Of a stretch of 36,072 bases of DNA, positions 25,465-33,045 are shown in pieces. The stretch is from Eubacteriales Family XIII. Incertae Sedis bacterium (lineage in GTDB: Bacteria > Bacillota > Clostridia > Peptostreptococcales > Anaerovoracaceae), in NCBI GenBank assembly GCA_031272365.1, contig JAISTX010000043.1, forward strand, positions 1 to 36,072. Reading direction: 5' to 3'. The notes beneath the pieces are model-generated. The model had not been told where the DNA came from. It saw only the letters and a program-made list of their open reading frames with translations, and did not search any database. The stretch's first letter is position 1. Every line of letters starts with the position of its first letter. Position numbers and translations under genes: made by a program.

Positions 25465-26222
25465 TGAACAAAAATCGCTTACAACTCACGCTTCTCGCTG
25501 CCGCGTGGCTGCTCCTCGCCACCGGCAGTGCCGAAGCGGCCACGACCGCGCCGGGCGCGCTTGCGGACCCCACGCTTGCGTCCACGCCCGCTGTTCCCCC
25601 GGCGTACGTGAGCCCGGCGCGGTCGCTGGCCACCATGGCGCTGTCCCCGCCGGGCCGAACACTACCGCCCGGGGTCCTCATCGCGGACGACAAGGGCATC
25701 TCCGTTGCGCGGGACGGCGCCTATTTCCTAAACGCGGACAAGCTCAGGCCCGGCGAGGTGGTCACGAAGAGGCTGACGATCAAGAACGAGAACAAAGGCA
25801 CGCCGCTGCGCATCGCGCTCACGGCGCAGCCGGGCGAGGCGAAAGGCCGGTACAACCTCCTCGACAGGGTGAAGCTGGACCTGGCCGTGGACGGCAAGAC
25901 GCTGTACAGCGGCCGGGTGCGCGGGGACGCGCCGCCGGACATGACGAAGGCCCCGCTGCCGCTCGGCACGTGGGGCTACGGCGACAGCCGCGAGCTGACG
26001 ATCCGCCTGACGGTGGACGAGGGGATCCAGAAGGGCTACGGGAAGAGCGAAGCCACCTTCCACTGGACATTCTCGGCCGAGCGCGACGCGCCGGCGGCGG
26101 GCGGCCAGGCGCCGAAGACGGGCGACGACTTCTCGCGGGGGGCCTTCGCGCTGGGGCTCGCGCTGTCGGCCTCCAGTTGCGCGCTGGTGGCCGCCCGGAA
26201 CCGGAGGGGGCGGGCGCGATGA
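25461..26222 (+). CDS. Secreted protein with PKTGD-type sorting signal
   Basis: A 253-residue precursor with an ordinary signal peptide (LLAAAWLLLATGSAEA-A), a beta-rich region resembling pilin-associated domains (GAYFLNADKLRPGEVVTKRLTIKNENKGTPLRIALTAQ; SRELTIRLTVDEGI) and a C-terminal QAPKTGDD motif (PKTGD 218-222), a hydrophobic stretch and an Arg-rich tail. This is the layout of sortase substrates, with Ala in place of Leu in LPxTG. A wall-anchored base or cap for the fibre is a reasonable guess. No sortase gene is in the window. It overlaps both neighbours by four bases (ATGA at 25461 and 26219), indicating translational coupling; ATG 25464 is an alternative start. Confidence 0.78.
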   Translation: MMNKNRLQLTLLAAAWLLLATGSAEAATTAPGALADPTLASTPAVPPAYVSPARSLATMALSPPGRTLPPGVLIADDKGISVARDGAYFLNADKLRPGEVVTKRLTIKNENKGTPLRIALTAQPGEAKGRYNLLDRVKLDLAVDGKTLYSGRVRGDAPPDMTKAPLPLGTWGYGDSRELTIRLTVDEGIQKGYGKSEATFHWTFSAERDAPAAGGQAPKTGDDFSRGAFALGLALSASSCALVAARNRRGRAR

Positions 26223-26863
26223 TCGCGAGGCTCGCGCGCGCCGCAAGGCGGCGGCCCCGCCTCACCCTCGCCCTGTGCGCGGCCTTCGCCGCGGCCGCCA
26301 TCGTGCTCGAGACCACCTTCGCGTGGTTCACGGGCAAGGACTCGGTCACAAACCCGCTGCGCGTCCCCCAGCTCCCCTTCCACGTCAGCGTGGTGGACGA
26401 GTTCGCAAGGCCGCCCGCGCCCCCCGCGCCCGGCGGCGCGTGGATCCCGAAGCGGGTCGGCGCGGCCAACGACGGCGAGCTGCGCGCGGTCGTCCGCGTG
26501 CTCGCGCTGCCGATGGTCACGGCCGCCGACGGCGAGACGGTGCTGCCCGCGCGCCTGGGCGCCGAGGTCGAGGCGGACATGGATTCGGCCCGCTGGGCGG
26601 ACGGCGGCGACGGGTATTACTACTGGCTCGGCGTGCTCGCGCCCGGCGAGGCGACCGACGACCTCTTCACGCAGGTGCGGCTGGCGGCCGGCCTGGACGA
26701 CCGGTACAAGGGCGCGCGCCTCGTCATCGAGGTGAAGGCCGAAGCGTCGTGGGCCAGCGTGGGGGATTACCGGACGGGGTGGTGGGGCAGCGACGCCGTA
26801 CCGGGGAATGGCACGCTCGCGCAGATCGACGGGGTGTTGTCTGCGATGGTGCAATCTCCTTAA
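26219..26863 (+). CDS. Second SipW-type exported protein of the fibre operon
   Basis: A 214-residue protein. A long Arg-rich start (RLARAARRRPR), a hydrophobic segment and TTFAWFTGKDSVTNPL (32-47) repeat the cleavage region of the BsaA-like protein almost exactly, so both are likely cut by the signal peptidase at 23751. The body has WIPKRVGAANDGELRAVVRVLALP, YYYWLGVLAPGEATDDLFTQVRL and ARLVIEVKAEA, the same strand pattern as the larger protein but shorter. A minor subunit or cap is likely. It is the last gene of the operon; no terminator is visible before the regulator. Confidence 0.72.
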   Translation: MIARLARAARRRPRLTLALCAAFAAAAIVLETTFAWFTGKDSVTNPLRVPQLPFHVSVVDEFARPPAPPAPGGAWIPKRVGAANDGELRAVVRVLALPMVTAADGETVLPARLGAEVEADMDSARWADGGDGYYYWLGVLAPGEATDDLFTQVRLAAGLDDRYKGARLVIEVKAEASWASVGDYRTGWWGSDAVPGNGTLAQIDGVLSAMVQSP

Positions 26864-26871
26864 ATCATAGA

Positions 26872-26899
26872 CAAGGAGGCAAAGGAGGCAAAGGAGTGG
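26872..26899 (+). promoter_or_regulatory. Triplicated ribosome-binding site before the MerR gene
   Basis: CAAGGAGG, CAAAGGAGG and CAAAGGAGTG follow one another with a period of 8-9 bases. The middle copy is seven bases from the GTG at 26896 and would serve; the third contains the start codon. Slippage in such a repeat would change spacing and translation. Confidence 0.7.
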
Positions 26900-27720
26900 T
26901 AGACATCGAAGCATTGTACTCCATCAAGGAGTTTGCGAAATTCTCGGGCGTGCGCCAGTCGGTGCTGCGCTATTACGACGAGATCGGGCTGTTCTCGCCG
27001 GTGCGGCGCGGGGAGAACGGGTACCGTTACTACAGCCCGTACCAGATCGTGCCGCTCAATATGATCAAGGTCTTCATCGAGCTGGACACGCCGCTGCGCG
27101 AGATCGACGAGCTCGCGGCCTCGCGCACGCCGGAGCGGGTGCTGCAGCTGCTCGCGCGGCAGGAGCGCAAATTCGACGAGGGCATCCGCCAGCTCCAGGC
27201 GTCGTATTCGATCACGCACCAGTACCGCGCGCTCATCACGCGCGCGCTGTCGGTGAAGGAAGGCGAGATCGAGGAGCGCGTGCTCGAGGAGACGCCGCTC
27301 TTCGTGGGCCCCGCCCTCGAGGGGGACGGCCCGCATTCCTACTTCGAGTGCTTCTCCGCGTTCTGCAGGTTCGCGGAGCGCAGCACGGTTTCCATGAGCT
27401 TCCCCGTGGGCGGGCTCTACCGCGACCTGACCGCCTTCCGCGAGCAGCCGCACAAGCCGGCCCGCTATTTTTCGCTCTGCCCGGCCGGGGCGGACCGCGC
27501 GCCGTCGGGGCGCTACCTATCCGGGTTCACGCGCGGCGCCTATGGGAAGATGGGCGACCTGCCGGAGCGGCTCCATGCCTACGCGAAGGAGCACAGCCTG
27601 ACGCCGATCGGCCCCGTTTACCTCGTCTACCTGCTCGACGAGATCTCCCTGTGCGACCAGGAGCATTTCCTCGCGCAGGCCTCCGTCCCCGTCACGGCGA
27701 AGCGGCTGCTCGCGCGCTGA
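26896..27720 (+). CDS. MerR-family transcriptional regulator with effector-binding domain
   Basis: A 274-residue activator-type regulator of the BmrR kind. GTG start at 26896. The N-terminal helix-turn-helix has YSIKEFAKFSGVRQSVLRYYDEIGLFSPVRRGENGYRYYSPYQI, then a coiled linker and a GyrI-like effector-binding domain (YLSGFTRGAYGKMGDLPERLHAYAKEH, PIGPVYLVYLLDE). Such proteins bind a palindrome between over-spaced -35 and -10 boxes and untwist the promoter on ligand binding. It follows the fibre operon on the same strand after 32 bases, so it may be co-transcribed. The over-long spacing at 23163-23199 before that operon would suit a MerR activator, which is an inference. Confidence 0.88.
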   Translation: MVDIEALYSIKEFAKFSGVRQSVLRYYDEIGLFSPVRRGENGYRYYSPYQIVPLNMIKVFIELDTPLREIDELAASRTPERVLQLLARQERKFDEGIRQLQASYSITHQYRALITRALSVKEGEIEERVLEETPLFVGPALEGDGPHSYFECFSAFCRFAERSTVSMSFPVGGLYRDLTAFREQPHKPARYFSLCPAGADRAPSGRYLSGFTRGAYGKMGDLPERLHAYAKEHSLTPIGPVYLVYLLDEISLCDQEHFLAQASVPVTAKRLLAR

Positions 27721-27768
27721 CCGGGAAAAATTTCCGAATATTCCATCACCCCAAAGCACCGGATTCTG

Positions 27769-27777
27769 TGGTAAACT
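27769..27777 (+). promoter_or_regulatory. Extended -10 upstream of the isochorismatase-like gene
   Basis: TGGTAAACT, about 35 bases before ATG 27813. The transcript would carry a leader with a strong GGAGGAGG site, unlike the leaderless genes that use the same type of -10. Confidence 0.5.
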
Positions 27778-27812
27778 CTACGGACAGAAAGGTGTTTTGG
27801 AGGAGGTCTTTC

Positions 27813-28373
27813 ATGAATAACAAAATACCGAGATTGCGCCGCGGCGAAGCCGTCGTGGTCGTAATAGACTTACAGGAAAGGCTCGTGCCGGCGATGCGGG
27901 AAGGCGAAAAGACAGTCGCCAGTGCCGCGAAGCTCGTGCGCGGGGCGGGGCTGCTGGGTGTGCCGGTGATCACGACGCAGCAGTACACGAAGGGTCTCGG
28001 CGATACGGTCGACGCGGTGAAGGCGGCATACGCGTCGTTTTCCTACGTCGAGAAATCGGCTTTCTCCGCGATGGGCGAGCCGGCGTTCGCGGAGGCGATC
28101 GGGGCCAGCGGGCGCAAGTCCGCGCTGCTCTGCGGCGTCGAGGCCCATGTCTGCGTGTTGCAGACGGCGCTGGACCTCTTGGCCCAGGGCTACGAGGTTT
28201 TCCTCGCGGTAGACGCGATCTCGTCGCGGTTCGGGCCGGACGAGAAATGCGGCGTGAAGCGCATGGTGCAGGCGGGCGTCGTGCCGACGACGGTCGAGTC
28301 CGCGCTGTTTGAGTTATTGGAAAACGACAGCAAGTCGGATGCCTTCAAGGGCATCTCGAAGCTGGTCAAGTAG
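27813..28373 (+). CDS. Isochorismatase-like cysteine hydrolase
   Basis: A 186-residue hydrolase of the isochorismatase/nicotinamidase superfamily. It has VVVIDLQERL (catalytic Asp), SYVEKSAFSA with the family lysine, and ALLCGVEAHVCVLQTALDLLAQGYEVFLAVDAISSR with the nucleophile cysteine in AHVCV after a cis-peptide-type GVEAH. This resembles the YcaC-like subgroup. The substrate is unknown; amides are typical. GGAGGAGG stands before the ATG. The redox-complex genes follow 11 bases later and may share its promoter. Confidence 0.88.
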   Translation: MNNKIPRLRRGEAVVVVIDLQERLVPAMREGEKTVASAAKLVRGAGLLGVPVITTQQYTKGLGDTVDAVKAAYASFSYVEKSAFSAMGEPAFAEAIGASGRKSALLCGVEAHVCVLQTALDLLAQGYEVFLAVDAISSRFGPDEKCGVKRMVQAGVVPTTVESALFELLENDSKSDAFKGISKLVK

Positions 28374-28384
28374 GAGGAGGATTT

Positions 28385-28870
28385 ATGTTTGCGGAAATCG
28401 AACCGGTCATGGAGAAATACGCGGGCGTGCCGGGCAGCCTGATCACGATCCTGCAGAAGACGCAGGAGGCGTACGGCTACCTGGCGGAGGACGCGATCTT
28501 CTACATCGCGCAGCGCACGGGCGTGCCGGCGTCGAAGATCTACGGCGTCGCGACGTTCTACACGCAGTTCCGGCTGAAGCCGGTGGGGAAGTACATCCTC
28601 ATGCTGTGCAAGGGGACGGCGTGCCACGTGAACGGGGCGGCCGGCATCGAGGAGGCGGTCAGCGAGCACCTGGGCATCGCGGACGGGGAGACGACGGCGG
28701 ACGGGCTGTTCACGCTCGACGTCGTGGCGTGCCTCGGCTGCTGCTCGCTCGCGCCGGTGATGATGGTGAAGGGCCCGGCCGGCGAGGAGACGCACGGGGC
28801 GCTCACGAAGGACCGCGTGCGCGCGATCATCGACGAGATCGGCGCGGGCGAGAAGAGCCTGAAGGCTTAG
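28385..28870 (+). CDS. nuoE: NuoE-like [2Fe-2S] subunit of a NAD(P)H/ferredoxin complex
   Basis: A 161-residue thioredoxin-fold subunit. The [2Fe-2S] ligands C75-x4-C80 and C116-x3-C120 (LCKGTACHV; ACLGCCSLAP) are all present. Homologues are NuoE, HndA/HydC and the small subunit of the Sporomusa-type transhydrogenase. It passes electrons within the flavin-containing NADH-oxidising module. GGAGGAGG lies before the ATG. The next two genes encode the other subunits; the absence of an H-cluster hydrogenase subunit argues against a bifurcating hydrogenase. Confidence 0.9.
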   Translation: MFAEIEPVMEKYAGVPGSLITILQKTQEAYGYLAEDAIFYIAQRTGVPASKIYGVATFYTQFRLKPVGKYILMLCKGTACHVNGAAGIEEAVSEHLGIADGETTADGLFTLDVVACLGCCSLAPVMMVKGPAGEETHGALTKDRVRAIIDEIGAGEKSLKA

Positions 28871-28886
28871 AGGAGGGGAGGCAGCC

Positions 28887-30626
28887 ATGAGGATAGTCGT
28901 AGGCGAAGGCAGCTGCGGGGTCGCGTCCGGGGCGAAGAAGACGGAGGCGGCGCTCGCGGCGCTGCTGGCGGGGCGCGGCGGCGGCATCGCGCTCGAGAAG
29001 GCGGGGTGCGTCGGCAACTGCTACCTGGAGCCGATCGTCGACGTGTACGCAGACGACGGGTCGCTGTCGGCCCGCTACGTGCACGCGACGGAGGACCGGG
29101 CGGCGGACATTTTGGAAGGCGCGGCGGACGACCTTTTGATCTCGGGGGAGGACGCGGCCTTCCTCACGCAGCAGGAGCGCATCGTGCTGCGCAACGCGGG
29201 GCTCATCAACCCCGAGAAGATCGAGGAGTACATCGCGGCGGGCGGCTACGAGGCGCTGAAGAAGGCGCTGACGCAGATGACGCCCGAGGGGGTGATCGAG
29301 GAGATCAAGGCCTCCGGGCTGCGCGGGCGCGGCGGCGCGGGCTTCCCGACATGGTTCAAATGGGACGCGGCGCGCAACGCGGACGCGGGCGGCGGCGCCA
29401 AATACATGGTCTGCAACGCGGACGAGGGCGACCCGGGCGCGTTCATGGACCGCTCGGTGCTTGAGGGCGACCCGCACGCGGTGCTCGAGGGCATGGCCAT
29501 CGGGGGCTACGCGATCGGCGCGCGCGAGGGCGTGATCTACGTCCGCGCGGAATACCCGCTCGCGATCGTGCGGCTCGAGACGGCGATCGCGCAGGCCGAG
29601 GAGAAGGGCGTGCTCGGGGAGGACATCTTCGGCTCGGGCTTCGGCTTCTCCATCCGCATCAAGGCGGGCGCGGGCGCTTTCGTCTGCGGCGAGGAGACGG
29701 CGCTCATCGCCTCCCTCGAGGGCGAGCGCGGCATGCCGCGGCTCAAGCCGCCTTTCCCCGCGCAGAAGGGCTTCTGGAAGCAGCCCACAAACATCAACAA
29801 CGTCGAGACGTTCGCCAACGTCCCGTTCGTGATCCGGGAGGGCGGCGCGGCGTTCGCGGCGTTCGGCACGGAGAAGTCCAAGGGCACGAAGGTCTTCGCG
29901 CTCGCGGGCAAGATCAAGAAGGGCGGCCTCGTCGAGGTGCCGATGGGCCTGCCGCTCAAGGACGTCATCTACGGCATCGGCGGCGGCATCAAGAACGACC
30001 GCGCCTTCAAGGCGGTGCAGATGGGCGGTCCGTCCGGCGGCTGCATCCCGGCGGCGCTCGCGGACACGCCGGTCGACTACGAGAGCATCACGCAGACGGG
30101 CGCGATCGTCGGCTCGGGCGGCATGATCGTCATGGACGAGGACACGTGCATGGTCGACATGGCCCGGTACTTCCTCGACTTCACGCGCAAGGAGAGCTGC
30201 GGCAAATGCAACTACTGCCGGATCGGCACGAAGCGCATGCTCGAGATCCTCGAGCGCATCACGGCCGGGAAAGGCGAGGACGGCGACATCGAGAAGCTCG
30301 AGGAGCTCGCGGTGAAGATCAAGGACGGCTCGCTCTGCGGGCTCGGGCAGACGGCACCGAACCCGGTGCTGACGACGATCCGGTATTTCCGGAACGAATA
30401 CGAGGACCACATCTTCAAAAAGAAATGCACGGCGCACTACTGCAAGGCGCTGATCCGCTACGAGATCACGGACGCATGCAAGGGCTGCACCCTGTGCGCG
30501 AAGAACTGCCCGGTGGATGCGATCGCGGGCAAGGTGAAGGAGAAGCACGAGATCGACCAGGGGCTGTGCATCAAATGCGGCAAATGCGAGGACAACTGCA
30601 AATTCGGCGCGGTCGTGCGGGATTGA
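28887..30626 (+). CDS. nuoF: NuoF/HydB-like FMN and [4Fe-4S] NADH-binding subunit
   Basis: A 579-residue flavin subunit, the likely site of NADH reaction and possibly of electron bifurcation. Order: thioredoxin-like domain with Cys10 and C41-VGN-C45; NuoF core with GLRGRGGAGFPTWFKW (FMN/NADH), VCNADEGDPGAFMDRS and GAGAFVCGEETALI; the [4Fe-4S] motif SCGKCNYCRIGTKRM; and a C-terminal two-cluster ferredoxin domain, CKGCTLCAKNCP and CIKCGKCEDNC. This is the HydB/HndC layout, longer than complex I NuoF. GGAGG precedes the ATG, 16 bases after nuoE. The stop codon runs into the heptamer repeat. Confidence 0.93.
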   Translation: MRIVVGEGSCGVASGAKKTEAALAALLAGRGGGIALEKAGCVGNCYLEPIVDVYADDGSLSARYVHATEDRAADILEGAADDLLISGEDAAFLTQQERIVLRNAGLINPEKIEEYIAAGGYEALKKALTQMTPEGVIEEIKASGLRGRGGAGFPTWFKWDAARNADAGGGAKYMVCNADEGDPGAFMDRSVLEGDPHAVLEGMAIGGYAIGAREGVIYVRAEYPLAIVRLETAIAQAEEKGVLGEDIFGSGFGFSIRIKAGAGAFVCGEETALIASLEGERGMPRLKPPFPAQKGFWKQPTNINNVETFANVPFVIREGGAAFAAFGTEKSKGTKVFALAGKIKKGGLVEVPMGLPLKDVIYGIGGGIKNDRAFKAVQMGGPSGGCIPAALADTPVDYESITQTGAIVGSGGMIVMDEDTCMVDMARYFLDFTRKESCGKCNYCRIGTKRMLEILERITAGKGEDGDIEKLEELAVKIKDGSLCGLGQTAPNPVLTTIRYFRNEYEDHIFKKKCTAHYCKALIRYEITDACKGCTLCAKNCPVDAIAGKVKEKHEIDQGLCIKCGKCEDNCKFGAVVRD

Positions 30627-30671
30627 ATTGAGAATTGAGAATTGAGAATTGAGAATTGAGAATTGAGAATT
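30626..30671 (+). repeat. Heptanucleotide tandem repeat (AATTGAG)6
   Basis: Six perfect AATTGAG units and a partial seventh (AATT) fill the gap between the NuoF-like stop codon (its last base is the first base of the repeat) and the next gene's leader. Every unit carries a TGA, and the array is A/T-rich in a G+C-rich genome. The number of copies is likely to vary. Degenerate copies of the same unit follow the coaX stop codon (about 8560-8575). Confidence 0.95.
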
Positions 30672-30696
30672 ATTTTATGAATGGAGCGAGGGATAC

Positions 30697-33045
30697 ATGG
30701 GTGCGATAACGGTAACGATTGACGGCAAGCCTTGCGCGGGGCGCGCGGGGCAGACGCTGCTGGAGGTGGCGCGGGAGAACGGCGTGTTCATCCCGACGCT
30801 GTGCTACGACGAGCGGACGGAGATCTACGGGAGCTGCGGCATCTGCGTCGTCGAGGTCGAGGGGAACCCGAAGCTGGTGAAGGCGTGCGCGACGGTGGCG
30901 GCGGACGGCAATGTCGTGCACACGGACACGGAGCGCGTGACCGAGTCGCGCAAGACGATGCTCGAGCTGCTTCTGTCCAACCACACCGGGGACTGCCGGC
31001 CGCCGTGCGTGCAGGCGTGCCCGGCGCACACGGACTGCCAGGGCTACGTCGGTCTCATGGCGATGGGGAAGGCGCAGGAGGCGCTGGAGCTCATCAAGGA
31101 CAAGATCCCCCTGCCCGCCTCGATCGGGCGCGTGTGCCCGCACCCCTGCGAGGACGAGTGCCGGCGCGGGCTCGTGGAGGAGCCGGTGGCGATCGCGTAC
31201 ATCAAGCGGTTCTGCGGGGACTTCGACCTGGGCGGCGGCGGGTGGCTGCCGGGGTGCGCGCCGGACAGCGGCAAGAGCGTCGGCGTCGTCGGCGCGGGGC
31301 CGTACGGGCTTTCTGTGGCGTATTTCCTGCGGCGCATGGGGCATGCGGTCACGGTCTACGAGGCGATGCCGCACCCGGGCGGCATGCTGCGCTACGGCAT
31401 CCCGCAGTACCGGCTGCCGAAGGACATCGTGGACACGGAGGCGGGCATCATCGAGAGGATGGGCGTGGAGATCCGGTACGACACGAAGGTCGGCGCGGAC
31501 ATTTCTTTTGAGGAGGTGCGCAAAGCGCACGACGCGGTGTGCCTCGGCATCGGCGCGTGGGTCTCGACGGGCTCGGGCGCGGGCGGCGAAGATCTGCCGG
31601 GGGTGCTCGGCGGCATCGATTTTTTGCGCAAGGTGGTGCGCGGCGAGGACACGGGGATCGGCGGGAGCGTCGCGATCATCGGCGGCGGCAACACGGCGAT
31701 GGACGCGTGCCGCACGGCGGTGCGGCTCGGCGCGAAAAAGGTCTACAACGTCTACCGCCGGACGAAGAACGAGATGCCCGCCGACGCGATCGAGATCGAA
31801 GAGGCGGAGGAGGAGGGCGTGATCTTCAAGAACCTTACGAACCCCATCGAGTACACGGCGGGCCCGGACGGGCGCGTCGAGAAGGCGCTTTTGCAGGTCA
31901 TGGAGCTCGGGGAGCCGGACGCGTCCGGGCGCCGCTCGCCCGTGCCCGTGGAGGGCAAGACGGAGACGCTGGACGTGGACACGGTCATCCTCGCCATCGG
32001 CCAGGCGGTCGACCCGGCGGGGCTCGGCGCGGAGGGGCTCGAGCTGACGCGGAAGAAGGGCATCGCGTACGACCCGGCGACGTTCCGCACGTCTTTGGAC
32101 GGGGTGTTCTGCGGCGGCGACTGCGGCAACGACAAGATCTCCATCGCGGTGGAGGCCATCGCGGATGCGAAGCACAGCTCGGGCGTCATCGACGCGTACC
32201 TGCGCGGCGCGGACGCGCCGTACCGGCAGCCGTACATCGTGGAGCGCACGGACGTGACGGAGCGGACGTTCGAGGACCGCGAGCGGCAGTGCCGCCCGAA
32301 GATGGACGTGCTCGACCCCGCTGTGCGGCGCGGAAATTTCGACGAGGTCGTCGCCGGCTGGACGCTGGATGACGCGCGGCAGGAGGGCTCCCGCTGCCTC
32401 GAATGCGGCTGCGGGGATTTCTTCGAATGCCGCCTGTACCAGTACGCCAACCAGTACGACGTGAAGCCGTCGCGGTTCCTCGGGGAGTACTCGGCCCCGC
32501 CGGCGCCGGACAGGCTGAACCCGACGGACGACGGGCATCCGTTCATCGTCCGCGAGGAGGGCAAATGCATCCTGTGCGGGCTGTGCGTGCGCGTCTGCGA
32601 GGAGGTCGCGGGCGTGGCGGCGCTCGGCCTCGTGGGGCGCGGCTTCGACACGGAAGTGCGGCCCGAGATGGAGAGGCCCCTGGCGGAGTCCGGCTGCGTG
32701 GCGTGCGGGCAGTGCGTGTCCGCCTGCCCGACGGGCGCGCTGCAGGAGCGGCTGCCGCTCGCAAAATCCGTGCCGCTGGAGACGGAGAAGCGCGAAGACG
32801 TCTGCGGCTTCTGCGGGGCCGGCTGCAGGGTCGTTATTGAGGAATACGCGGGCATGTTCGTGAAGGCCGGGCCGGCGCGGGGCGCGGACGGGAAGCTCGG
32901 GCCGATCTGCGCGCTCGGCAAATTCGGCCTCACGGAAAACCCGCTGCTCGACGGCGCGAAGGCCAAGGCCAAAGCGCTCGGCGCCGTTTCGTTCGAAGAG
33001 GCCTTCGCGGCCATCGGCGAAGAGGTGAAACGCCTGAAGATATGA
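30697..33045 (+). CDS. NuoG/GltD/ferredoxin fusion subunit (Stn-type transhydrogenase-like)
   Basis: A 782-residue fusion. Residues 1-80: NuoG-like [2Fe-2S] domain (C36, C47, C50, C64). About 100-190: GltD-type N-terminal Fe-S region (CRPPCVQACPAHTDC; CPHPCEDEC). About 195-500: FAD and NADPH domains of the GltD/NfnB family (VGVVGAGPYGLSVAY; VAIIGGGNTAMDACR; VFCGGDCGN). About 624 and 667: two [4Fe-4S] motifs. About 703-741: the Fe4S4 domain that normally opens molybdopterin oxidoreductases (CGFCGAGCRV..GPICALGKFG), after which the protein ends with no molybdopterin domain. With the two preceding genes it matches the electron-bifurcating Sporomusa-type (Stn) NADH/NADPH/ferredoxin transhydrogenase better than a hydrogenase or formate dehydrogenase. 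It overlaps thiN by four bases. Confidence 0.85.
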   Translation: MGAITVTIDGKPCAGRAGQTLLEVARENGVFIPTLCYDERTEIYGSCGICVVEVEGNPKLVKACATVAADGNVVHTDTERVTESRKTMLELLLSNHTGDCRPPCVQACPAHTDCQGYVGLMAMGKAQEALELIKDKIPLPASIGRVCPHPCEDECRRGLVEEPVAIAYIKRFCGDFDLGGGGWLPGCAPDSGKSVGVVGAGPYGLSVAYFLRRMGHAVTVYEAMPHPGGMLRYGIPQYRLPKDIVDTEAGIIERMGVEIRYDTKVGADISFEEVRKAHDAVCLGIGAWVSTGSGAGGEDLPGVLGGIDFLRKVVRGEDTGIGGSVAIIGGGNTAMDACRTAVRLGAKKVYNVYRRTKNEMPADAIEIEEAEEEGVIFKNLTNPIEYTAGPDGRVEKALLQVMELGEPDASGRRSPVPVEGKTETLDVDTVILAIGQAVDPAGLGAEGLELTRKKGIAYDPATFRTSLDGVFCGGDCGNDKISIAVEAIADAKHSSGVIDAYLRGADAPYRQPYIVERTDVTERTFEDRERQCRPKMDVLDPAVRRGNFDEVVAGWTLDDARQEGSRCLECGCGDFFECRLYQYANQYDVKPSRFLGEYSAPPAPDRLNPTDDGHPFIVREEGKCILCGLCVRVCEEVAGVAALGLVGRGFDTEVRPEMERPLAESGCVACGQCVSACPTGALQERLPLAKSVPLETEKREDVCGFCGAGCRVVIEEYAGMFVKAGPARGADGKLGPICALGKFGLTENPLLDGAKAKAKALGAVSFEEAFAAIGEEVKRLKI

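Noticed and set aside
30626..30671. CRISPR-like repeat
   Set aside because: The units are contiguous 7-mers with no spacers and no cas genes nearby.
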